In this document: positions 1-7,056 of the stretch, piece by piece
How the letters are laid out: each line of letters starts with the position of its first letter
How positions within the stretch are numbered: the first letter of the stretch is position 1
NCBI GenBank assembly: GCA_016618085.1
Contig: JABLTG010000279.1
Coordinates: 1-15,419 of the forward strand
From: Neovahlkampfia damariscottae
Taxonomy: Eukaryota > Heterolobosea > Selenaionea > Neovahlkampfiida > Neovahlkampfiidae
DNA length: 15,419 bases
Reading direction: 5' to 3'
The notes under the pieces: model-generated
What the model was told of the DNA's origin: nothing
The model's database searches: none
What the model saw: only the letters and a program-made list of their open reading frames with translations
Translations under genes and position numbers: made by a program

Positions 1-639
1 ATAAATTCAATACTATTGTGAAAATCAGCATCTAAATTTTCTACTTTAAATGCAGTGCAGAGTGAATTCCAAAAATCTACTTTAACACAAGAAAAATCAA
101 TACTACAAAAAAATTAATTAAAAAAAATAAACTAAATGATTGTAGTGTCCTCAAATTCATTTTGAAGATCAAATACTGCTGATGTTTTTCCACTTGCTCT
201 TGGTCCAATAAGAAGAGTACATTTTAATCCTTCTTCTATTTCTTGAGTTAGTTTTTCTTTTAAATTCCTTCTATCTGCAAAAAAAACAGCATCATAACGA
301 TGTATTGCGCCATTTACACTCCACTTTTTCTTTGGATTTAAAAATATTTCTCTTTTTCTTTTTCTTCCACGTTTTTCCTATTTTTTTAATCAAAAGTGTC
401 TTTACCTTAAGTTTGGAAAATTCATTGAAATAAAGAATACCACGAAATCCAAAATATTTTTCTAAATCCTCCTTTGATAACTTCAATATTGCTTGAGATG
501 AAAAATCTTGAAATGTTTTTTTGTCATCTTCATTAACGAACGATAAAAGTTTTTCTTTAAGTTCTTCCTCTGTAAATTTAATGGTTTCTTCTGTCTCTAT
601 TTGGTCATCTTTTTTTTTCAAAACATCAGGTTCATCCAT
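1..639 (-). CDS. Host SAM-like / P-loop NTPase protein, Crinkler-like, partial, three exons
   Basis: The start is the ATG at 637-639. Exon 1 (639-406) encodes 78 residues; residues about 22-78 are helical and SAM-like, with pattern LSKEDLEKYFGFRGILY. Exon 2 (377-133) holds a basic stretch, the segment RYDAVFFADRRNLKEKL, and a Walker A motif GPRASGKT at 206-183. Exon 3 (102-1) continues in frame to the window edge. Without splicing, the frame breaks near 292 and a TAG follows ATCATT near 134; removing two GT...AG introns repairs both. A SAM-like header joined to a 'GPRASGKT' NTPase resembles Crinkler/STAND-type proteins of fungi, oomycetes and amoebae; that family call is from memory of the pattern. 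No viral promoter motif lies upstream, and the CA-rich leader resembles that of the gene at 9223. The product is probably a signalling or defence NTPase, with unknown substrate. The C-terminus lies outside the window. Confidence 0.6.
103..132 (-). other. Spliceosomal intron 2 (30 nt) of the left host gene
   Basis: On the minus strand the segment starts GTTTATTT, is almost pure T/A, and ends TTTTGTAG. Retaining it gives an early TAG (ATT TAG TTT) at its 5' edge. Removing it creates a split tyrosine codon (TA|T) and joins DTTII to YIDFSCVKVDFW, an open and protein-like continuation to the window edge. Two introns of about the same size in one gene support each other. Confidence 0.6.
378..405 (-). 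other. Spliceosomal intron 1 (28 nt) of the left host gene
   Basis: On the minus strand the segment starts GTAAAG and ends AAAAATAG. It lies exactly after codon 78 (AAG). Its length is not a multiple of three, so leaving it in shifts the frame and ends the ORF at 292. Removing it joins FSKLK to EKRGRKRKR and leads directly into the P-loop domain. GTAAAG is a good donor. The length is extremely short for a eukaryotic intron. Confidence 0.65.
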
Positions 640-800
640 TTTTTATTTGAAGAATTGTTTGAGGTTTTTGATTAGATTTTAATTGGTTGAAATAAATACA
701 AAATTGATTTGTTAAATTTATGATGAGTATAATCACAAAATACAAACAAAATGGCTTAAAGAAATAATTACAAAATACAATAAGTTAAGTAAAGTTAAAA
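640..800. other. Host/element boundary zone (intergenic)
   Basis: This 161-bp AT-rich gap separates the divergent host NTPase gene (start at 639) from the first viral gene (start at 801). One end of the integrated element should lie here. It contains imperfect ACAAAATACAA-type repeats near 735-746 and 770-781. No convincing terminal inverted repeat can be called, because the other end of the element is outside the window or lost. The left gene's leader (CAAACAATTCTTCAAAT on the minus strand, just above 639) probably occupies the first tens of bases. Confidence 0.4.
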
Positions 801-1325
801 ATGGTTAATTATTCTTTAGCAAAAATTTATAAAATAGTTTGTAACACAACAGGTTTAATTTATGTTGGAGCAACTTGTAAGCCAAGATTATGTCAGAGAT
901 TAAATCAACACGTTCAAGATTATAAAGCTTTCAATGAAGGAAAAAGATATTATGTTTCATCTTACAAGGTTCTAAAAAATGGAAATTATTCAATAATATT
1001 ATTAGAAGAAATAAAAGATTGTGAAAATAAAGACCAACTGAGATTTCACGAACGTAAATGGTCTGAACAATTAAATTACGTTAATAAAAGAGTGGAAGCA
1101 AGAACAAAGATGGAAACTGAACAGTATCAAAAACAGTATAGAAAAAACAATAAAAATAAACTTGTCGAATATCAAAAAGAATATCAAAAGAAATATCGTC
1201 AAGAAAACAAACAAAAAATACAACAATATAAAAAACAATATTATGAAAAAAAGAAATTAAAAAAAATCAAATTGAAATTTTATTTAATATTATTTAACCA
1301 AAATAATATTAATTTTATATTATAA
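801..1325 (+). CDS. GIY-YIG family endonuclease-like protein
   Basis: The N-terminal ~95 residues fit a GIY-YIG nuclease: KIYKIVCNTTGLIYVGAT (about residues 8-25) supplies the KIY...YVG core. An RL...H segment follows with the conserved-type Arg, and ENKDQLRFHERKW (about 76-88) supplies the catalytic Glu region. Residues about 100-150 are a Lys/Gln/Tyr-rich repeat built on KEYQKKYRQENK, probably a coiled or DNA-binding tail. The last ~20 residues (FYLILFNQNNINFIL) look like translated intergenic AT sequence, so the true stop may have been lost by a frameshift near 1260. Such GIY-YIG proteins are common in giant viruses and PLVs, where roles in homing, repair or recombination are proposed. It lies 7 bp before the integrase start. 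The nuclease fold call is good; the biological role is inference. Confidence 0.75.
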   Translation: MVNYSLAKIYKIVCNTTGLIYVGATCKPRLCQRLNQHVQDYKAFNEGKRYYVSSYKVLKNGNYSIILLEEIKDCENKDQLRFHERKWSEQLNYVNKRVEARTKMETEQYQKQYRKNNKNKLVEYQKEYQKKYRQENKQKIQQYKKQYYEKKKLKKIKLKFYLILFNQNNINFIL

Positions 1326-1332
1326 ATTTATA

Positions 1333-2260
1333 ATGTCAAAATTGGCTGAAAATATTAAAAAAAGATTAAATATAAGTGAAAAAGAGTCCAAATACATTGG
1401 AGATTTAATGGAGCAACCAAAAAAAGACAAACCAATGAACACTCCACATCATATAGCGAATGAAAGAGATTCTATTCATCAGTTGGATTTATTATTTCTT
1501 CCACACGATAACAAGCAGAAATATGCTTTAACAGTAATTGATGTATTTTCAAGACACGCAGACGCCGAACCAATCTCCACAAAAACCCCAGAAAAAATAG
1601 TTGAAGCATTAAAAAAGATATAACAGGGATTATTTGAATATTCCAAAACATTTTTTGCAAGTTGATAGTGGCTCAGAATTCAAAGGTGTATTTAACAAAT
1701 TTGCAAAAGATAATAAAATTGGAATTCGTCGTTCATTACCGAATCGCCACAGGCAACAGGCAGTCGTTGAATCTTTTAATGGTGTTCTTGGTAAAATTAT
1801 ATTTGAATTGCAAACAATTGAAGAATTAAAAACTAAAAAAACCAATAGAAAATGGGTATCTAATTTACCTTTAATTATTGAAGAATACAACAAACAAATT
1901 GATGAAAAGAAACCAAGAAAACCAGAAAGAAAACCAGCAAAATGTCAAGGAGATGCTTGTAAATTATTAGAAACTGGTGATATGGTGAGAGTAGCTTTGG
2001 ATTTTCCAATAGATCCAGCAACAGGAAAAAAACTGGATTCAAAATTTAGAAAAACAGATATCAGATGGAGTGAAGAACTCCACGAAATTGAAAATATAAT
2101 ATTAGCACCAAATCAGCCACCATTATATCAATTAAAAGGAATTGCAGCAAATTATACAAAAAATCAATTAAGAAAGGTAGAAACACCAAAAGTTGAAATA
2201 AAAGATGGTCAAAAATATATTGGTTCAACAATTGTTAAAACAAGAAAAAAAAATATATAG
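1333..2260 (+). pseudogene. Retroviral-type (rve, DDE) integrase of Maverick/Polinton type, frameshifted
   Basis: Two ORFs in different frames (1333-1623 and about 1622-2260) read as one protein. The shift lies at the A-run 1611-1616, where one extra A explains it. The catalytic triad is visible: Asp in QLDLLF (1486-1488), Asp in QVDSGSEFK (1664-1666) and Glu in QQAVVESFNG (1769-1771), with 34 residues between the last two, plus VIDVFSRH. The C-terminal part (GDMVRV... FRKTDIRWS... QLRKVE) looks like the SH3-like integrase tail. No N-terminal HHCC zinc finger is visible. Integrases of this type insert Polintons and some virophages into host chromosomes, which explains how the element entered this locus. 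As read, the gene cannot make a full-length enzyme. It ends in TAG, and the shared early promoter of the next gene starts seven bases after that stop. Confidence 0.85.
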
Positions 2261-2266
2261 ATTTTT

Positions 2267-2290
2267 TAAATATAAAAACTACTTAAAAAA
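2267..2290 (+). promoter_or_regulatory. Viral promoter box A, copy 1 (before the SF3 helicase)
   Basis: TAAATATAAAAACTACTTAA followed by an A-run; 49 nt from its first base to the helicase ATG at 2316. The same box recurs before the genes at 4047, 4510, 6313 and 6650 at similar spacing, so it is probably the promoter class of the replication module. Confidence 0.6.
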
Positions 2291-2315
2291 ATATCTCAAT
2301 ATTAATATATAAAAA

Positions 2316-3989
2316 ATGTTATCAAAAGATATTAAATTTGTTAAAGAAGATTTATTAAGTTATGAAGAATTAAAAAAAGTCATTACAGAAAAAATAGCAA
2401 TTAATAAAGCCAAAATAATTTCTTCAAAATTGAACAAAACATTAATAATTCAAGGAAACGAATTTTATTTATATGACAGAGAATTAAAATTGTATAAAAA
2501 GCAAACGTATAAAGACAAGGAACAATGCAACAATGGAGTAATTTATATTGTTTCTTTATTGATAAAGGAATCTTATGAAAATTTAGAACAAGTTTCTCAA
2601 GACAATTTAGAAACCTATAAAAAAGGATTTGAAGCAATTTTTCAAAATGGAAGTATTTTAAAATATTTTCCTCAATTGAAGGTGGAATTAACAAATACAA
2701 AGAATTTTGATAAACAACATATAAATGAAATTCACTTTTTGAATGGATATTTTGATTTAAAAAATGGAGAATTTAAAGAAAGAGAAGAATATTGCAGAAT
2801 TACAGATTGTATTCACAGAAATTACGAAAAACCAAAGAAAAAATCAATGGAGAAAGTAAAAGAATTAATAAGTATGATTTATCCAAATAAAAATGATAAA
2901 AATTATTTAATGATGACAATAGCAACTGCATTATGTGGAATTGCAACAATGGATCAGTCAATTTTATTTCTTTTGGGTAAAGGATCATCAGGAAAATCAA
3001 CAATTATGAAAATGCTAAAAAATTCAATTGGAATGTATTTTGTGGAATTAAAATCTGATACTTTTGTGATGGGAAATCAAAAAGCAGATAAAATATTAAA
3101 TACTTTATTGGAAAAACCACACGCAAGAGTTATTTGGGTGAATGAACCAGCAGATAAAAAAATGGATGATTCATTGTTTAAGTCTTTCAGTGAAGAAACA
3201 GCACAAACCACAAGATTATTTCAAGATGGAGTCACAGAAATTCAAATGAAAGCTTTAATAATGATTACAGCAAATACATTTCCAATCATTAAAATAGATT
3301 CTGGGGTCATTCGTCGTATGAAATCACACACTCATAAATCAGAATTTGTTGATGAAGAAAGTAAAATTGATGAAGAAAATAATATTTATTTGAAAGACAA
3401 ATATTTAGAAGAAAAAATGAGAGATATTGAAATGTCAAATGCATTTTTAAAATACATTGCAAATTATGCAAAGAAATATTATAAAGGAATAAGATATGAA
3501 GCAACAGAAAATTTTAAAGATACTAAAGAATGTATTACAGGTTCAAATGATACAATTCAGGATTATATTGATGTAAATTTAATTATTACATATGATGAAA
3601 AAGATAGAATTGGAAGAGATGAAATGATGAAAAATTTTAAATCAACAAATCCAAAATCTTTGATTACTTGTATGCAATTAATTAATAGTTTAAAAGATAA
3701 AGGTATTAGATATGAGGGAACATTCAGATACAAAAAATTAAAAGGTTGTTATCTTGGTGTTAAATTTAGTGAAAACAATGAATCAGATTCTGAAAGTGAA
3801 AATGAAGATAAACCAGATTATAAAACCAAATATGATGATTTATTGAAAAAATATCAAGAACTTGAAAAGAAATATAATCAATTAAAAATTAAACCAAAAA
3901 TTATTGAAGACATCCAAAAAGAAAGTAAAAAGAAAACCAAAAAAGTTGAAAAAGAAGATGAAGAACCTTTAATTGTTAATTTTTTGTAA
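2316..3989 (+). CDS. D5-like superfamily 3 helicase (replication ATPase)
   Basis: Intact 557-residue ORF. A D5_N-like segment (INEIHFLNGYFDLKNGEF, about 137-154) precedes the SF3 core. Walker A is GKGSSGKST (221-229), Walker B is VIWVNEP with Glu277, motif C is MITANTFP with sensor Asn320, and the Arg-finger region is SGVIRRMKSH just after. The last ~70 residues are acidic then Lys-rich coiled coil (YDDLLKKYQELEKKYNQL). The N-terminal ~130 residues show no archaeo-eukaryotic primase motifs, so this appears to be helicase only. The protein should unwind viral DNA with the polymerase at 4510. It is one of the few undamaged viral genes here. The start follows shared box A by 49 nt. Confidence 0.85.
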   Translation: MLSKDIKFVKEDLLSYEELKKVITEKIAINKAKIISSKLNKTLIIQGNEFYLYDRELKLYKKQTYKDKEQCNNGVIYIVSLLIKESYENLEQVSQDNLETYKKGFEAIFQNGSILKYFPQLKVELTNTKNFDKQHINEIHFLNGYFDLKNGEFKEREEYCRITDCIHRNYEKPKKKSMEKVKELISMIYPNKNDKNYLMMTIATALCGIATMDQSILFLLGKGSSGKSTIMKMLKNSIGMYFVELKSDTFVMGNQKADKILNTLLEKPHARVIWVNEPADKKMDDSLFKSFSEETAQTTRLFQDGVTEIQMKALIMITANTFPIIKIDSGVIRRMKSHTHKSEFVDEESKIDEENNIYLKDKYLEEKMRDIEMSNAFLKYIANYAKKYYKGIRYEATENFKDTKECITGSNDTIQDYIDVNLIITYDEKDRIGRDEMMKNFKSTNPKSLITCMQLINSLKDKGIRYEGTFRYKKLKGCYLGVKFSENNESDSESENEDKPDYKTKYDDLLKKYQELEKKYNQLKIKPKIIEDIQKESKKKTKKVEKEDEEPLIVNFL

Positions 3990-3999
3990 CTTAATTTTT

Positions 4000-4024
4000 T
4001 AAATATAAAGAATATATAAAAAAT
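4000..4024 (+). promoter_or_regulatory. Viral promoter box A, copy 2 (before the gene at 4047)
   Basis: TAAATATAAAGAATATATAA plus an A-run, 47 nt before the ATG. It is followed by a second box (AAAAATATATAGTAATAATA) ending next to the ATG. That second box is repeated almost base for base before the polymerase. Confidence 0.55.
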
Positions 4025-4046
4025 AAAAATATATAGTAATAATATA

Positions 4047-4454
4047 ATGGAAGAAACAGTAAGATTAAATACAGATACTTACATTCAATTATTAAAAGAA
4101 AATGCGAGACTAAAAGATCATCAAATTGAAATTTTAACAAGAAGAATAACAGAGCTTGAAAAATATGAAAATGAAAAATTCGATTTAATAAAGAATATTG
4201 AAACAGTGGAAAATAATGCCAAATACTTAAAAATATGTGATTGGTTTAATTCTACTGATTTAGAGGAGATTGACAAAATAGTAGAAAAATATTCAGATAA
4301 TGTAAATCATAACATTGATAGTTTTTTGACTTGGGTAAGAGATAATTGGGGGTATTTAACTGTTACTGATTTTTATTTTTATATTGAATATGCTTACAGC
4401 ACCAATGATATTGAGACTTTACTGAAAATTTACGAGTTAGAAAATATGAAATAA
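4047..4454 (+). CDS. Small unknown protein with N-terminal coiled coil
   Basis: 135 residues and intact. Residues about 8-55 have heptad-like hydrophobics (IQLLKENARLKDHQIEIL) and suggest a coiled coil. The remainder is an acidic, aromatic-rich globular region (FLTWVRDNWGYLTVTDFYFY, about 92-111). I do not recognise the family and see no enzyme motif. It lies between helicase and polymerase and has its own copy of the shared promoter, so it probably belongs to the replication stage. A replication accessory or dimerising adaptor is possible, but this is only inferred from position. Confidence 0.6.
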   Translation: MEETVRLNTDTYIQLLKENARLKDHQIEILTRRITELEKYENEKFDLIKNIETVENNAKYLKICDWFNSTDLEEIDKIVEKYSDNVNHNIDSFLTWVRDNWGYLTVTDFYFYIEYAYSTNDIETLLKIYELENMK

Positions 4455-4460
4455 TTTTTT

Positions 4461-4485
4461 TAAATATAAAAAATACTTAAAAAAT
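4461..4485 (+). promoter_or_regulatory. Viral promoter box A, copy 3 (before DNA polymerase)
   Basis: TAAATATAAAAAATACTTAA plus an A-run, 49 nt before the polymerase ATG at 4510. The following box, ATATATAGTAATAATATA, abuts the ATG and matches the one before the gene at 4047. Confidence 0.6.
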
Positions 4486-4509
4486 AAAAATATATAGTAA
4501 TAATATATA

Positions 4510-6258
4510 ATGTTCAAAATTGATCGACAAAATAATTTAAAAATAAAACAAAATGGGATTCCAATAAAAGAGTTAGCATTTACAGTCAATAGAGATGCAA
4601 ATACAGAAGATATAAAACAATCAATCCAAAATTATTTAAAAGTTTCCCAAAAGACAAGAAAATGGTAAAAATAACAACTTTATACGAAAATGGGCAATAT
4701 AAATCTGGGAGATTTTTTAAATATTCAGATGAAGACAGTATTGAATATTCGATCCATCAACTTACGAAATATATGATGGTGAATATGACTGGGAATCAGC
4801 AAAAGTGAAAGAAGTATTGATTTATGTTTGTGATGTTCCATCAAGTAAAGGAGGAAAAGGTGAATTAAATGATTGTTTCTTTTTGACTTTAAAAAAAGGA
4901 GTTTCAAGATTTCCAAAAATTCAACCAAGTAGTTTTAAAAAATATTTCAAAATTCCAAGAAAAGAATTATTCCCAATTGACAAAATACCAGAAGTTGAAG
5001 AGAAATACAAATTAAATATCAATGTTGTTGGAGACCATCATTATGTTTCACAAAATAAATATGTTAGAACTGTTAATATGCAATTAAAAGATTCTCATTA
5101 TACTTTGAGAAAAATAAATCAATTGAATTGATACATACAATCAATAAAATTGAAAAAAATTAAGATTATTTAAATCAGATTATAAAATTGTAAAGTATTA
5201 TGATGGTAAAGAATATGAAGAAATTCCACACGATGAATATATGAAAGGAAGAGACAATAATTCAAAATATTTATATGTTCCATCAAAAACACAATTAAAA
5301 GAAGATTATGATAATTATATGACACTTGCACAAAAAATGAGTAAAATATCAAATGGAAATATAAATTTGTTAAGAAATAATGTAAAAAGAGAAGCAATTA
5401 GATATTTTTATTTAAAATCAAGATGTTATGAAGCTGATGAAATAGGTCCATTAGAAGCAAAATGGATAATAAATGCATCAAAAGGTGGATTAATGTATGC
5501 AAAAAAGGGAGAATATAAAAATGTTAAATGTTATGATTTCAATTCAATGTATCCATTTATAATGAAAAAATTATCATTTCCAATAAAACAAGGTGAATTT
5601 ACAAATGTTAAAGAATTTGGAGAAATAATAAATTATGGAATTTACAGATGTGAAATAACAGATTTTGATGAAAGATTATTCCGAAGAAACAAATTAAATT
5701 ATTATACTCATTTTGACATTCAAACGGCAATTAAAATGAATTGTAAAATAAAATTAATTCAAGATGGACAAGCAAATGCATTAATTTATGATAGTTCAAA
5801 ACGAGCTAACAATTTGTTTTTTGATTTTGTTGAAGATACATACAAATGGAAAAAGGAAGAAAAAGATATGAAAATTGTATTAAATATTTTATGGGGAGCA
5901 TTATGTGAAAAGAATCATAAAATTTACAGAACAACTGATGATGTAAATGTTGATGTAATTGACAATGTATTGAAAGGACCGAAAGGATACGATTTATTGG
6001 AAACATTTAATTATGAAAAAGTATTTAAAACTAATTATGCAAGAATATTTCCATTTATTACATCAGCAGGACGAAAAATGATATTTGATGAAGTTTATGA
6101 AATAATTGATGATGTATATAGAATCAATACAGACGGTTTCATTTGTTCTGAAGATATTACTCTTGAAACATCTGATAGTATCGGAAAATTGAAAGTTGAA
6201 TATGAAAATAAAAATGTGAAAATATTGCAATAAAAAAATTAAAGATTGTGAATGTTAA
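4510..6258 (+). pseudogene. Protein-primed-type family B DNA polymerase, multiply frameshifted
   Basis: The segments read as one protein but need frame changes near 4640, 4748, 5125 and 5155, plus one near 6228 that restores a short tail ending at 6256-6258. The polymerase core lies in the intact 5241-6233 segment. A KGGLMY segment (YxGG-like) precedes motif A DFNSMYP (5535-5555). Motif B is KIVLNILWGAL (5871-5903). Motif C is NTDGF (6126-6140), where Asn replaces the usual first Asp while the second Asp is kept. These are the features of the polymerases of Polintons, PLVs and Tlr-like elements. The N-terminal region contains the pattern NINVVGDHHY...HY, which I could not assign firmly. The ORF ends inside the next promoter box. 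The enzyme should replicate the viral genome from a terminal protein, but this copy is inactive as read. Confidence 0.85.
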
Positions 6259-6279
6259 ATATAAAAAATATTTAAAATA
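6256..6279 (+). promoter_or_regulatory. Viral promoter box A, copy 4 (before the gene at 6313)
   Basis: TAAATATAAAAAATATTTAA, then AATA; 57 nt before the ATG. Its first three bases coincide with the inferred original stop codon of the polymerase, an overlap also seen at copy 5. A TATATATAGTAAATATATA box follows. Confidence 0.5.
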
Positions 6280-6312
6280 TATTATATATAGTAAATATAT
6301 ATAAAATATAGG

Positions 6313-6597
6313 ATGCAATATTTACCGGAAGAATTGTTAATTAACATTCACGAATATTTAGAAGACAAATACAAATTTAAGTTTTTAGATTCTTATAATG
6401 AAAATATGAAGGATACTCACAAAACAAAACTAACATCAAATCAAATTTATTATTATGATGTTAGTTTTGAAAAATATGAAAAATTCATAATAATTAGAAA
6501 ATTAATATGTGGCGGTCTTCCAGATAACGCTCGAATTAATATTATTCGTTCTTCAAAAAATGATATTGAATATACAATAAGTATTCTTAATAATTAA
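6313..6597 (+). CDS. Small F-box-like protein
   Basis: 94 residues and intact. It opens with MQYLPEELLINIHEYLEDKY, which fits the N-terminal part of an F-box (LPxELLxxIxxYL). The rest is charged and aromatic, with ICGGLPDNARINIIRS near residues 66-81. In eukaryotes F-box proteins recruit substrates to SCF ubiquitin ligases, and giant viruses often encode them. Here only the first helix is convincing, so the label is tentative. Position among early-type genes would suit host manipulation. Its TAA is the first part of the next promoter box. Confidence 0.5.
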   Translation: MQYLPEELLINIHEYLEDKYKFKFLDSYNENMKDTHKTKLTSNQIYYYDVSFEKYEKFIIIRKLICGGLPDNARINIIRSSKNDIEYTISILNN

Positions 6598-6620
6598 ATA
6601 TAAAAACTACTTAAAAAAAA
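6595..6620 (+). promoter_or_regulatory. Viral promoter box A, copy 5 (before the zinc-finger gene)
   Basis: TAAATATAAAAACTACTTAA plus an A-run, matching copy 1 over the first 24 bases and lying 55 nt before the ATG at 6650. It overlaps the stop codon of the preceding gene. An ATATAGTATTAATAATATA box follows. Confidence 0.6.
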
Positions 6621-6649
6621 ATTAATATAGTATTAATAATATATTGATA

Positions 6650-6866
6650 ATGGAACAAAATATTTTACCAAAAGTAAAAAAAACAGAAGATATTAAAAAA
6701 TACAGGAAAGAATATTATAAAAATAATAGAGAAATTTTACGACAAGATAGAATGCAAGTATTGTGATTGTCAAATTTTATATAACAATAAAAGTAATCAT
6801 AATAAGACCACGAAACATAAAAAAAATGTTGAAATTTATAATTTTAAATCTAATGCAAATATATAA
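6650..6866 (+). pseudogene. Small C2H2-type zinc-finger protein, frameshifted
   Basis: The first frame starts at ATG 6650 and contains KKYRKEYYKNNREIL before stopping at TGA 6764-6766. The next frame, entered near the T-run at 6735-6738 (one extra T explains it), gives ECKYCDCQILYNNKSNHNKT, then KHKKN, ending with TAA at 6864-6866. Cys-x2-Cys plus His-x(4-5)-His fits a C2H2 zinc finger. The KKYRKEYYKNNRE lead is the same kind of low-complexity segment as the GIY-YIG tail. Small zinc-finger proteins of this design are frequent in protist viruses; DNA binding or late regulation is plausible. It is preceded by promoter copy 5. Confidence 0.6.
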
Positions 6867-6867
6867 G

Positions 6868-7035
6868 ATGAAGAAAATTGGAGCAACACCAGTAAAATCT
6901 CGCAAGAAAGTAAAAGAAAAAAAACCATATTGTGGTGCAAAACCTTTGAAAAAGAGTCAAAGGGAAGGAACATTTGAAGAATGCTACCGTAAAGGTCAAT
7001 TACGTTTATGGGGAAAAAAATTAAGGTCAATTTAA
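6868..7035 (+). CDS. Small basic viral-type protein of unknown function
   Basis: 55 residues from ATG 6868, one base after the stop of the zinc-finger gene. An upstream in-frame start at 6763 would only add translated zinc-finger sequence. The protein is very basic (RKKVKEKKPYCGAKPLKK, about 11-28) and ends GTFEECYRKGQLRLWGKKL. The 'G-T-F-E-E-C-x-x-x-G-Q-x-R-x-x-G' ending looks like a short conserved module that I recall from other PLV or giant-virus small proteins, but I cannot name it. A nucleic-acid-binding or virion-core role is possible from charge alone. It is convergent with the fibre gene, with a 21-bp gap. Confidence 0.55.
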   Translation: MKKIGATPVKSRKKVKEKKPYCGAKPLKKSQREGTFEECYRKGQLRLWGKKLRSI

Positions 7036-7056
7036 TATTTTATAATCAATAGAATA

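Noticed and set aside
640-800. Terminal inverted repeat at the left end
   Set aside because: Only short imperfect ACAAAATACAA repeats are seen and no partner exists in the window, so no end can be called.
1472-5397. Many minus-strand frames of 60-100 codons opposite the helicase and polymerase
   Set aside because: They are Leu/Phe/His-rich antisense shadows of AT-rich genes, with no start context or motifs.
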